NCBI GenBank assembly: GCA_004377185.1 | Contig: SOIM01000009.1 | Location: forward strand, 1-55,771 | DNA length: 55,771 bases | Direction of reading: 5' to 3' | Origin: Methanomassiliicoccales archaeon | GTDB lineage: Archaea; Thermoplasmatota; Thermoplasmata; RBG-16-68-12; SOIM01 | In this document: one piece after another, positions 44,038 through 53,325 of the stretch | How the letters are laid out: each line of letters begins with the position of its first letter | Numbering within the stretch: the first letter of the stretch is position 1 | Translations under genes and position numbers: made by a program | The notes under the pieces: generated by a model | Told to the model about the DNA's origin: nothing | Seen by the model: the letters and a program-made list of their open reading frames with translations, nothing else | Database searches by the model: none

Positions 44038-44347
44038 GCTAGGCCACCGAGGTTGTCGCTCAGAACCGCTGAAAGGTGATCCAGGAACATTCTCAATTCC
44101 GCGACCCCGCAAGCGTTGGTAATACGCAGTAAGGCTGCTCACTTCCGTGCCTGACCCGGTTCCCACGATTAAGGCAGTAGCCGTGACCCTCCGGCCAAAC
44201 TAACCGCCACTTCCAGCCCCACGGGACAGAATCTCATCGTTGCCCCTGGGCCCTTCACCAGTCTGGTTACGTCGCCCTCGGCTGTCAGCGCCGCTATGAC
44301 GATTTCGGCTAGTAGAGGACGCCAAGCCCTCCGCTCAAGCCTAGCAA
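44038..44347 (-). ncRNA. ffs: Archaeal signal recognition particle (7S) RNA
   Basis: The minus strand reads GGGTCAGGCACGGAAGTGAG followed by CAGC, the conserved SRP helix 8: an asymmetric loop and a GGAA tetraloop (44144-44147 on the plus strand) closed by CAC/GTG. The Alu end has the GGAGGGCTTGGCGTCCTC hairpin region found in archaeal 7S RNA. The two ends pair perfectly (GCTAGGC at 44345-44339 with GCCTAGC at 44044-44038), forming helix 1, a feature of archaeal SRP RNA. A TATA box TTTAAATA (44370-44377) predicts the 5' end near 44347. Ends are accurate to a few bases. It guides secreted and membrane proteins to the translocon. Confidence 0.92.
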
Positions 44348-44369
44348 TTCATTCTAATTGAGAAGATGA

Positions 44370-44377
44370 TATTTAAA
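44370..44377 (-). promoter_or_regulatory. TATA box of the SRP RNA
   Basis: TTTAAATA on the minus strand, 26 bases from the predicted 5' end of the SRP RNA. The 220 bases to the right, up to the giant-protein gene, hold a second TATA box (GTTTATAG, about 44558-44565) pointing the other way and nothing else that I can support. Confidence 0.75.
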
Positions 44378-44599
44378 GGGTTTGCCAATGGGTGGATGCA
44401 TGTTATAGACATCTTGGTCTACGGAGATATGGACGAACGATTTGTGTATCTGTGAATTCTCCTAGGTTCCTGCTCCCATTCTTTGTGCCAGGGCAAAAAG
44501 AGCAGATTGACTTCCTTCGTACTGGCCCTGTGATTTGGCAAAGGAGAAGGACACGGGGAAAGTTTATAGTATCTGAGGCAAATACAAATCCAAGAGAGT

Positions 44600-47500
44600 G
44601 TGGCCCAGACGTGGCACGGGCTTGCTTGTTTCGCAAGAGATGTAGTGAGGATACGTGGAAAAAGGGGGATTGCTCCTGGCATGTCAGTCATAAAAGGAAC
44701 GGATGGTTCAATCACTTATGTGGTCTCTTGGGCAGTTGTGTCCCTATTATTGGCAATAGGGCTTGTTTGTCTTCTCTTGGCTTTTCTGCACTTCGCCAGC
44801 AATGAAGCCTCTTTCATGATTCCTGACGCGAACGTGGCAACCGCTTCGTTGGTCATAGGTCTCATGCTCGTCTTTCTATCTCTGTTCCTCGCTTACCGTC
44901 AGATTCATTTGATGGCGAGACTGAAGCAACTCCAGAAGACTATGGACAACGCTCGGTCTGGATTGAGATTGGGCAAGAGCATGGGCATTGATACTCGGAG
45001 AATTGAGGAGCTCTATCAAAATGCGGAAGCCATGGCAAGCCTGCGAGAACTGAGAGAGACTGAAAAGGTAATGGCCGACTGCCGAGCAGTTCTCGAATCT
45101 TCGCTTACACTTCAGACAGACAAGTTGCTGGACAGAGCCAGAAAGGACATGGAGGGCAAGAGAGACTCGATAGGCTTAGACTTCAGCGAGGAGTCATTGG
45201 ATTGTATTCTCGAAGAGTTGGAGAGGGAAGATTACCGGAACGTATCGCGTCTTTTGAGAGATCATAGAGTTGCTACCAGGAGGGTGGAGGAGCTTTTTCT
45301 CACCCTCCAAAAAGCCGAAGAATTGGGTCTTCGAATAGATGAGGTCAAAGAGAGATTCGAAACAGTGCTCCGTAAGTTCAACGAGGGTAATAGTCGCCAG
45401 GCCAGGATAGAATCTATCAGGATGAGGGACATCCTCAGCCGAAAGATGAAGGATTTGGTAAGGGAGAGCTACCTAAGACCCGTCAGTGAAAAGATCGGCT
45501 CATTGTCTGAGAAGGGGGTCGCCTCGAAAGACGCGCAGAGACTACTGTTACAGGCCGGAACTCATCTCCTAGCAGCCGACATAGAAGGCTCAATAAGGAT
45601 TGCTAGTATGAGCGATGAGAAAATAAACGATGAAGCCAGGGGCGCTATCGAGGATTCCCTGGACAAGATAGAACACATGTGTATTCGGGCGGAGAAATTA
45701 GGTGTAGACGTTTCCTCGTATTCTCCTCTGATTGAAGTTGCCAACGAGAATCTGGACGATGGCAGACTTGAGGAGAGCTTGGACCAGCTTCAGCAGGTTG
45801 AAGCCTCTGTGGTCCAAGGCATGAACTCTCTCGTTCTAGAGAAGTTCTATTCTCTGAGAGAAGAAGTCAACGCACTGAATATCTACCCAGAAGGCATGTT
45901 GAAGTTCGTAAACGCTCTCGAAGAAGCCGATGGCGAAAGGAAGAGAGGAAACTTCGAAGGAGCCCTTCGCTTGGCGGAGGAATTGAAGAAACGGACTCCT
46001 CTCGCAAACTTCTCCGCAAGATTGTCAGCAGTCGAATCAAGACTCGAGGATGTTGAGCATGCTGATTTCGACACCTCTGAAATGCTTTCCGAAATCGACA
46101 GAGTCCGAGCTTTTAAGGATAGAACTGAGGCTCTTGAATGCTTGGAGCGATTGTCTCGTGAGGTCGTGAAGGCGGAGAAGAAGATAGTCGAAGACCTAGA
46201 AAAGAGAATGGAGGATATGAACGGAAGGCTGGCCGAATCTGGTAGCCAGAGTGTAGAATCAAGCCAACTGAGAGGCACCTTGGTGGAAGTGAGAGTGCAG
46301 CTTGAAGAGAGGTGCCTTGGAAAAGCATCAGACCTCCTGGAACTGTTGGAAGAGAATTATAGCGCCTTTGAGAAGGCGTATGCAGTTCTGCAGGAAGAAA
46401 TCACTCAATTGATGGGTGTCATCTCTAAGGCTGAACATGCGGGAATTCCAATTCCTTCTTCTGAATGGATGAAGAATGTCGACAAAGGGAAGACAATTTT
46501 GGATGCTACGGAATCTCTTGTCAAGACGAGAGAAAAGGTGATGGAGGAGATTGAGGAACTCAGATCAAATGCTGAGGCGCGCAAAGAGGTCTGTGAGGAT
46601 GTGCTGAGTAGACTGCCCAAACAAGACTCCTCCGACATTGCGCAAATCCTGAGCGAAGTTGAGACCTATCTGGAGGAAGGCCAATATCAAAAAGCCCTTG
46701 AAACATCATATCCCGCTCAAGAACTCGCAAAAGAAAGGTTGGCCATTCGCGCCCGCCTACTAGATGAACTACGCAATGCCAAGGACACCATATCGAGTTT
46801 ACCGTTGTCAGAACACATACTCTCCGACTTCAATGAAAGGTTGATGAAAGCTTCCGGTGAAGGTGACTACGAGGACCGCATAGGCACGGTCTCTGCAATC
46901 TTGAGGGAGGCACTTAAGCTCGAAAAGAGTATGCGCGGGAGGTATGAATCAATATCTCGCAAGATCGGTGGGAGAATCTCAGAGGCTCAAAGGAAGGGAA
47001 TCGAAACCCAGCCTCTTGTCGAGAACTACGAGGCCGCGAAAGAATCCTTTGTCAGAAATCGGCTTGACGAAGTAGTGGAAACACTCGCTGGCATACTGCA
47101 GGACCTAGACGCTCGTGAAATGGCCTGGGCAAAAGCCCAGGAGATTCTACACAGTTATGAGAGGACAGTTGCGTCAGCCTCTAAAGCGGGCCTAGATACC
47201 GCAGATGTCGAAATCGAAATGAAGAAACTCACGGAGCGAAAGGACTACGATGAGATCGTAACCAAAGTCAGTGTCGCTAAGGAGAAACTGTTCAAGGAAG
47301 TTGAAGAATTTGGTGATCAAGCCCTTGCCCTAGTCGCAGAGGCTCAGGACCGTATCGATGACTTGGCAGGTAAGATTCACGTGCCAAAAGCTGGAGAGGA
47401 GATTTCCAGTGCTCAGCACTTTCTTGAGGAAGGAAGGTTTGCTCTTGCAATTGAGCACGCTACAACCGCAAGCAATCTCGCCGAAGAAACTGAAGACATG

Positions 47501-50500
47501 TATCGCAGGTTTTGCAATCTTGCTGAGAAAGGCGAAGATGTTCTTGCTGGGGCCAAAGAGGCTAGTGTGGACGTGTCCGGTCTTGAGAGGACTCTGGCCA
47601 GGACCGCTGAAGAAACGGATTATGGGTTAGCTATCGAATCGCTTGGAAATGCAATCTCTCTCACAGAGAATGAAGTCGAAGACCTCTGGGTGAGATCGTT
47701 CGAGAACATTCAAGAAGCTACGCAGGAGGTGGAGGATCTTAGGAAGCGAGAAGTTCCAATTTCTGAGGTGACTAAGGAACTCGAATTTGCTAAGTTGAAC
47801 TTCGAATTAGGGCGCTTTGGGTTGGCTATTGAGAAATCGAAGCGCGTCAGAGAACTAATCGAAGAAGTCTTGGCGCTTGCGCGAGAGATAGATGAAGCGA
47901 TGGGGAGTCTGCGTTCGGTGTTGGAGGAAGCTGAAAACTCTGGTGTTTCAATACCGGATATTGATGATCATGTCCGTGCGTTGGATGGATTAGAAGATTT
48001 GGGAGCCCGTCTCTCCTCGATAAGAGATATGGAGGAGGAGGCAAGACGCAAGGTGGACATGACTGAGCTTGATGCAGAGACGTTACTTGAGAAGGTTCTA
48101 TCCTCGGTCGAATCCTATCCTACTACCGGTCATGTATACGAGAATCTCCACACTCTCATCCAAAAGGCTTCGTCGCTACTCGAGGAGCAGAAGTTTGGCA
48201 AATCAATCGGAGCTCTGCGTCAAGCAGGGATTGAGATTGCCAAAATCGAGGACACTCGCTTGGAGATGTTGGTAGAAATCCAGAAGAATTCTTCCGTCGC
48301 CGAGGATTTGAGACATTCGGGGATTGATGTTGACGACCCTCTTCAGAAGCTTCTCATCCTTTCCGGATATCCTGATTTCTGGCATGCAATAGACGTCTGC
48401 AAGTCTCTATATGATGATTTCAAGTCCACAAAAGAGGCTCGTGAGAAGCAGCTCGGTAAGAGACTGAGAAGTCTCAGCTCGTCTGTTGAGGATTTGGTGG
48501 GGAAGGGGATTGATGTAACCGAAGTCAGACAGTTAATGAAGCAAGGAACCAGAGAGTTGCGAGAAGGTCGCTTTCTTGAAGCGGAAGAATCCTACGAATT
48601 AGCAGAGGAGAAGAGAGCTCATCAGTTAGTTCTCCATCGCAAGCTTGTTGAGGTGGTGAATTCCTCTGAAGATATGTTTACGGAAATGGATGCCGCTGGG
48701 CTGGAAACCGAGGAAATGCGTCAAGAGTTTGATAGGTCACGTCAATTGCTCCCATATGGGATTGCGATAGGTTCATGTGCCAAAGTGAGGGCGAGGGGAA
48801 AGAAAGTCCTAGCAACTGCAGAATCCGAGGCGAGAAGTCTGCTGGAAGAGCTTGAGGAGCATGTCGAGCAACTGGCCAGTAATGGTGTCTGGGTTGAGGA
48901 AATCGAGAATCTGATGGCTAAGGCTGATGAAGAACTGGTTGACGGACGTTACGCTCTTGCCAGAGAAAGCATTGAGAAAGCCAAGCAGGCCGCGGACAAG
49001 ACTGCCAGTCTATTCTATCGTTCGAGAGAGGTGATTGCGTCAGCAAAGGGAGATATCGAGTCTGCCTTTTTGTCTGGCATAGATGTGGGAGACATTGAGG
49101 AACATGTTCGGGCGGCCGAAGAAGGTACCGATTACGAGTTCGCAATTCAGGCTGCGGAGGACGCTCGCGCCGAAGCTCTAAAGAGGAAAACGGAGCTTGA
49201 ATTGGAGGTCAAATCCGAATTGGAAAGGTTGGAGAGTTCTTTTAACGAGATGATTCGTGAAGGAATGAAGGCCAACGAAAGCTTCGAACAACCGCTGTCA
49301 GAATCGAGAGAGTTGCTCCACGAAGGGAGGTTTTCCGATTCCAGGTTCTCAATTCGCCGAGCAGAGAACATTGCGCTTAATCTGTGGGACTTGTATACAG
49401 CGATGAAAGAAGCTATTCAAGGGTCAAGGGAAGAAATCAGGAAGATGGACGCTTCGATAGGGAAAAGAGTGCGAGACAAAGTTCAGCACTTGACTCATCG
49501 TCTAGATGAGCTGGAGGATATCACTGACTATGAAACTGGGCACAAGGAAGCAAGCGACACAAAACTGGAAGCAACCGGGCTTTTAGAAAGGTTCAAGGCG
49601 GATCTTGTAAACGGACTGGCAGAACTTCAAGCCCGCCTGGATGACATGGAGCAGAGAGACCTCGACATAGGCACATCAAAAGGACTTTCTGATCAGGCCA
49701 ACCAAGACCTTGAAGTTGGTTTGATCGGAGAGGGTCTAGATCTCTTGGACGAGGCTGGCAAGGAAATTGAGAGGATTGAACAGCAGCGCAAGATTGCGGA
49801 GGGGATATCCTCGATTGAAGATGAAATCAGCGAAGCTGAGCGACAAGGAGTTGCCGTAGAGGACCTACAAGGTGAGATCCCGAAGGCCGAGGATGTCGTC
49901 GATCTGATGTCTTTCGACCAGAAGCTCGACGATTTGAGAAGTCTCCTGCATGATAGGAAAGACAAACTTAGGATCTCGATTCAGCAAGACATCGATTCTC
50001 TGTGGAATGAGGCTCGATCAGTTGAAGCATCAGGGGTCTCTATTGACAGATTAACCCGCCTGCTTGAAGAGTCCGAAGGGAAATTACGGGACGATTGCTT
50101 CATTGAAGCCAAAGACTTGATTGTGAACTTCTCCCCTGAGAAAGAGAGTCTAATGAGGGTCTATGGGGGATTTGCAGAGGTTCTTGACAAAGCGCGTGGA
50201 AAAGAGCCAGAAGCGGCCAAAGCTGGCATTGACCATGAAGACCTTAGGGATCTCCTTGAAAAGGTCTCCGTGAGCAGCAACTATGAAGAATCAACGGCAT
50301 TGCTGGAAGAAGCCGTCGAGGACATTTGTGCAAGAATTGAAGAGAGTAGTGAGAAGGCCAAGAACGCAATTGAAGAGGCCCGAGCCAAACTTGAAGAACT
50401 TAGGATTGAGGAAGTTATGAATCTGCGAATCGCAGAGGATGAATTTGCATCTGCTACAACGAAATGGAATGAAGGCTTGTATGAGGACGCATACCGCATT

Positions 50501-52960
50501 ACCCGGAATACGCTTGAAGCATGTGAAACTGCTCGGAAGGAACACGAAGCGTTCATGGCCCGGAAAACCAAGGCCGAGGTTTCCTTGCAGAACATGGAAT
50601 CCTATCTGGAAGAGATGCGTGCGGATGACATAGTCGCTCTACTTAGCGTGGAACTAGGGGAGCGGGCAGGATCTCTGTTCGAAGAAGGTAAATTTGAGGA
50701 CGCAGGAGATAAAGCCGAGGAAGCACTTCACCTCGCAAGAGAAGTACGAGAGACCTATGAGCTGGCAATGGATGGATTACGAAACATTCGGGATGATTCA
50801 GAGCAGGCAGAATCAAGGGGGGTTGACATCTCCGGACTTACGGATGATGTCGATTTGTTGGCCGAGGGTCATAGCTACTACGAGCTGGAGCTAGCCGTCG
50901 AAAAGACAAGAGAAGATTTCTCATCCCGCATTGAGGCTAGAAAGGAGGAGGTAAGGGGGGATATTTCCTCCCAGAAAGAACTGATTGATAGTCTGTTGGA
51001 AGATGAGGTGATGAGCGCCTCCCCAGGGATGGACCTTCTAGAAGAAGCTAGCAAGAAAGTGGAAGAGGAATCATTCGTCGAGGCTGTTGACCTCGTGAGG
51101 AGAGCTTCTGAAATAGCCACGGAAGCAAGTATGATAAGGGAAGAGCGCAACCGAGCACTCGCCGAAGTGGAAAAGGTCTTCTCTCGTGTTGACAAAGCCC
51201 GTGTGGAAACGGATGATTTTTCCAAGAGGCTGAAGACCGCCCAACGTGAGACAGACGATGTGAATGCAACAACTCTACTGGATGAACTCTCTCAAATGAT
51301 GCTCCGTATATTGTCTGAGAAGAGAGAGTTAGTGACAGAATCCATCGAAGACTCGTTGACCAAAGTCGGAGAACTCCACAGAGAGGTTCTTGACGTATCG
51401 GATGTCGAGCACATGATATCCGAAGCAAAGGCCAAAGTTGACGAGGGATTCCTCTCAGATGCAGAAGTCAAAATCCAGAGTGCCAAAGTAAGGATTAGAG
51501 AATTAGGTGATATGGTCGTTGAAAGGCGTGAACTGGCAGACAAAGCTGAAAGAACTCTTTGGGAAGCCAAGAAGGCAGGTGTCGAGAGCGGACAGTTCTA
51601 TGTGAATCTGGAAAAAGCCAGACTGAATCCAAATGTTCATGAGTCGATGGCCGGAATCAAGGAAGTAATCAGAAACACTCACACAAGGATAAAAGAACTC
51701 AAGCAAGGGGCCGAAGTCCTTCTGAATTCAGTCCAGGCCCGTATGCTCGAGCTCGAGGAGAAAGGAATAATAAACAAGGAACTGGCATCGGTCCAATCTT
51801 CAGCTGAGCAGATGAGTAGGATTGGCAACTACGGAGATGCGATTAGGCTTTGTGATAAAGTTGTTGCAATGGCCGACGAAACTGAGAAATCATTTCGACT
51901 CCTTCAAGAGCTAATGGACAAGGCGCAGCGTCATATCGGTAAAGCATGGAGGCTTGGCATAGAGACCGATGACCTCATAGAAAGGCTTGGAAAAGCCCGA
52001 TCTCTGGATGATTACGAACAGGCCATAGAAATCGTGCGCGAAATGATATCAGATACAGGAGCTAGGTTTGAGGAAAAAGGCGTCCAGGTCTTGCCCACCA
52101 TTGAGGGGCGAGAAGAGGCGGTTATTGGTGCCAAGGTCGCGAAAAGTGTCGTTGACATTTCCGCGAAAAAACCAAAAGAGGGGAAAGCAGTTCTTCCAGG
52201 GGAAGAAGTTGTTCTCCGTGTTCCACCGCCACCTGATGAGGTATTACTCTCTAGAAGGGATGCCGAAAAGATACTTACTCATCTCAAGAGAGTAGTTGAT
52301 TTCTCGAAAGCGGAGAAAGTCCAAGTTCAGGCCGTGGCCGGGGAACTTGAGAAGGCATGGTCATCATTGGACAATCCCGATAGGGGTAGGATTGTCAGTA
52401 AACTGAGGGAGGAGATTGACGACTTGCGCCAGAATCATCTTCTGGACAAGTGTAGATGCGGAGCCCAGAACCCAGAGGGATCGAGATTCTGCAGCATTTG
52501 TGGGGGCGGATTGGAAGTTGACGACCTCGGACGAGCCTTAGCCATCGGAATCGAGAGGATTTGCCCCAGATGTTCAAGGCTTTATGAGGGTGATAGTAGC
52601 TTTTGCGAAGTCTGTGGCATCGAACTTGGCGAAGCCAAGGATCTGATTCCAAAAGGGGCTATATTGAGGGATGCGGAAACCGGAAACGAAGTAAGCTTTG
52701 CTCAGGGCGATGAGAGAGTGCTCGGAAGAAGAGATTTCTTGGAATGGCTTCCAGCCGAGAAAAGAGACTACATCTCGAGAAAGCACTTCAAGTTCTTCTG
52801 GAAGGGAAGAAGAATCTATCTGGAGCATATCAGTGCAACAAATCCAACAAAGGTCAACGGAAGACCTATCCCAAAAGGAGGGAGTTGTGAACTGAAGAAA
52901 GGGGACAGAATCGACCTTGCAGAGGGCGTACTCGTACTGGAAGTTGATATCTCGTCCTAA
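44600..52960 (+). CDS. Giant membrane-anchored helical-repeat protein with zinc ribbons and FHA domain
   Basis: Protein of 2,786 residues. Two membrane helices near the N-terminus (about 39-69 and 78-100) form a hairpin, so both ends lie in the cytoplasm. About 35 helical repeats of roughly 65-70 residues follow, each opening with a G(I/V)(D/E)-type turn and holding an AxxxLxxGxYxxA motif; many alternate with shorter units having a DYxxAI motif. The C-terminus has two zinc ribbons (CRCG..FCSIC, about 2618-2635; CPRC..CEVC, about 2655-2673) and a canonical FHA domain (about 2690-2786; VLGRRDF, ISRKHFKFF, TNPTKVNG) that binds phosphothreonine peptides. The start is uncertain: GTG at 44600, 36 bases after a TATA box, or ATG at 44681. 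Coiled-coil rods with an FHA head suggest a cytoplasmic scaffold or tether. Confidence 0.88.
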   Translation: MAQTWHGLACFARDVVRIRGKRGIAPGMSVIKGTDGSITYVVSWAVVSLLLAIGLVCLLLAFLHFASNEASFMIPDANVATASLVIGLMLVFLSLFLAYRQIHLMARLKQLQKTMDNARSGLRLGKSMGIDTRRIEELYQNAEAMASLRELRETEKVMADCRAVLESSLTLQTDKLLDRARKDMEGKRDSIGLDFSEESLDCILEELEREDYRNVSRLLRDHRVATRRVEELFLTLQKAEELGLRIDEVKERFETVLRKFNEGNSRQARIESIRMRDILSRKMKDLVRESYLRPVSEKIGSLSEKGVASKDAQRLLLQAGTHLLAADIEGSIRIASMSDEKINDEARGAIEDSLDKIEHMCIRAEKLGVDVSSYSPLIEVANENLDDGRLEESLDQLQQVEASVVQGMNSLVLEKFYSLREEVNALNIYPEGMLKFVNALEEADGERKRGNFEGALRLAEELKKRTPLANFSARLSAVESRLEDVEHADFDTSEMLSEIDRVRAFKDRTEALECLERLSREVVKAEKKIVEDLEKRMEDMNGRLAESGSQSVESSQLRGTLVEVRVQLEERCLGKASDLLELLEENYSAFEKAYAVLQEEITQLMGVISKAEHAGIPIPSSEWMKNVDKGKTILDATESLVKTREKVMEEIEELRSNAEARKEVCEDVLSRLPKQDSSDIAQILSEVETYLEEGQYQKALETSYPAQELAKERLAIRARLLDELRNAKDTISSLPLSEHILSDFNERLMKASGEGDYEDRIGTVSAILREALKLEKSMRGRYESISRKIGGRISEAQRKGIETQPLVENYEAAKESFVRNRLDEVVETLAGILQDLDAREMAWAKAQEILHSYERTVASASKAGLDTADVEIEMKKLTERKDYDEIVTKVSVAKEKLFKEVEEFGDQALALVAEAQDRIDDLAGKIHVPKAGEEISSAQHFLEEGRFALAIEHATTASNLAEETEDMYRRFCNLAEKGEDVLAGAKEASVDVSGLERTLARTAEETDYGLAIESLGNAISLTENEVEDLWVRSFENIQEATQEVEDLRKREVPISEVTKELEFAKLNFELGRFGLAIEKSKRVRELIEEVLALAREIDEAMGSLRSVLEEAENSGVSIPDIDDHVRALDGLEDLGARLSSIRDMEEEARRKVDMTELDAETLLEKVLSSVESYPTTGHVYENLHTLIQKASSLLEEQKFGKSIGALRQAGIEIAKIEDTRLEMLVEIQKNSSVAEDLRHSGIDVDDPLQKLLILSGYPDFWHAIDVCKSLYDDFKSTKEAREKQLGKRLRSLSSSVEDLVGKGIDVTEVRQLMKQGTRELREGRFLEAEESYELAEEKRAHQLVLHRKLVEVVNSSEDMFTEMDAAGLETEEMRQEFDRSRQLLPYGIAIGSCAKVRARGKKVLATAESEARSLLEELEEHVEQLASNGVWVEEIENLMAKADEELVDGRYALARESIEKAKQAADKTASLFYRSREVIASAKGDIESAFLSGIDVGDIEEHVRAAEEGTDYEFAIQAAEDARAEALKRKTELELEVKSELERLESSFNEMIREGMKANESFEQPLSESRELLHEGRFSDSRFSIRRAENIALNLWDLYTAMKEAIQGSREEIRKMDASIGKRVRDKVQHLTHRLDELEDITDYETGHKEASDTKLEATGLLERFKADLVNGLAELQARLDDMEQRDLDIGTSKGLSDQANQDLEVGLIGEGLDLLDEAGKEIERIEQQRKIAEGISSIEDEISEAERQGVAVEDLQGEIPKAEDVVDLMSFDQKLDDLRSLLHDRKDKLRISIQQDIDSLWNEARSVEASGVSIDRLTRLLEESEGKLRDDCFIEAKDLIVNFSPEKESLMRVYGGFAEVLDKARGKEPEAAKAGIDHEDLRDLLEKVSVSSNYEESTALLEEAVEDICARIEESSEKAKNAIEEARAKLEELRIEEVMNLRIAEDEFASATTKWNEGLYEDAYRITRNTLEACETARKEHEAFMARKTKAEVSLQNMESYLEEMRADDIVALLSVELGERAGSLFEEGKFEDAGDKAEEALHLAREVRETYELAMDGLRNIRDDSEQAESRGVDISGLTDDVDLLAEGHSYYELELAVEKTREDFSSRIEARKEEVRGDISSQKELIDSLLEDEVMSASPGMDLLEEASKKVEEESFVEAVDLVRRASEIATEASMIREERNRALAEVEKVFSRVDKARVETDDFSKRLKTAQRETDDVNATTLLDELSQMMLRILSEKRELVTESIEDSLTKVGELHREVLDVSDVEHMISEAKAKVDEGFLSDAEVKIQSAKVRIRELGDMVVERRELADKAERTLWEAKKAGVESGQFYVNLEKARLNPNVHESMAGIKEVIRNTHTRIKELKQGAEVLLNSVQARMLELEEKGIINKELASVQSSAEQMSRIGNYGDAIRLCDKVVAMADETEKSFRLLQELMDKAQRHIGKAWRLGIETDDLIERLGKARSLDDYEQAIEIVREMISDTGARFEEKGVQVLPTIEGREEAVIGAKVAKSVVDISAKKPKEGKAVLPGEEVVLRVPPPPDEVLLSRRDAEKILTHLKRVVDFSKAEKVQVQAVAGELEKAWSSLDNPDRGRIVSKLREEIDDLRQNHLLDKCRCGAQNPEGSRFCSICGGGLEVDDLGRALAIGIERICPRCSRLYEGDSSFCEVCGIELGEAKDLIPKGAILRDAETGNEVSFAQGDERVLGRRDFLEWLPAEKRDYISRKHFKFFWKGRRIYLEHISATNPTKVNGRPIPKGGSCELKKGDRIDLAEGVLVLEVDISS

Positions 52961-53009
52961 TCAAGAAGACTTTTCCCAGAGCTCGGAGAATCTCAGGACG
53001 GCATTCTTC

Positions 53010-53321
53010 TCAAGAGATATGGGCTACGAGATTCAGAACGTCGGCAACAACGATTGTGTCTCCGTCACGCAGAGGTTGCTTTCCTGTGCCTGCAATATCT
53101 TGTCCGTTGAGTTTGGTGCCGTTGCTTGAAGGTTGACCGGCATGACCATCCTCGACGAAATAGATGTTCCCCTCCCTGAATATCCGCATTTGCTTACGGG
53201 AGATGAGATTGATTTCCTCCTCACGGATCAGTCCCTTGAAGTCCTCCCTACCCAACACGAGTTGGTCTGCTATCTGCAACATGCTCCCATCTGGAAACTC
53301 CACACGTGCCATTGGTGCCAA
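53010..53321 (-). CDS. Small FHA-domain protein with a changed phosphate-site residue
   Basis: Protein of 103 residues that is almost entirely one FHA domain: LVLGREDFKGLI, INLISRKQMRIF, SSNGTKLNG and GDTIVVADVL. In FHA domains the serine of SxxH contacts the phosphate; here the His that normally supports the loop is Gln (SRKQ), so phosphopeptide binding may be weak or altered. It starts at a TTG whose ribosome site, GGAGGTGA, contains the stop of the upstream gene, so the two are translationally coupled. It faces the giant FHA gene across 49 bases. Confidence 0.88.
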   Translation of the reverse strand: MAPMARVEFPDGSMLQIADQLVLGREDFKGLIREEEINLISRKQMRIFREGNIYFVEDGHAGQPSSNGTKLNGQDIAGTGKQPLRDGDTIVVADVLNLVAHIS

Positions 53322-53325
53322 TGAC

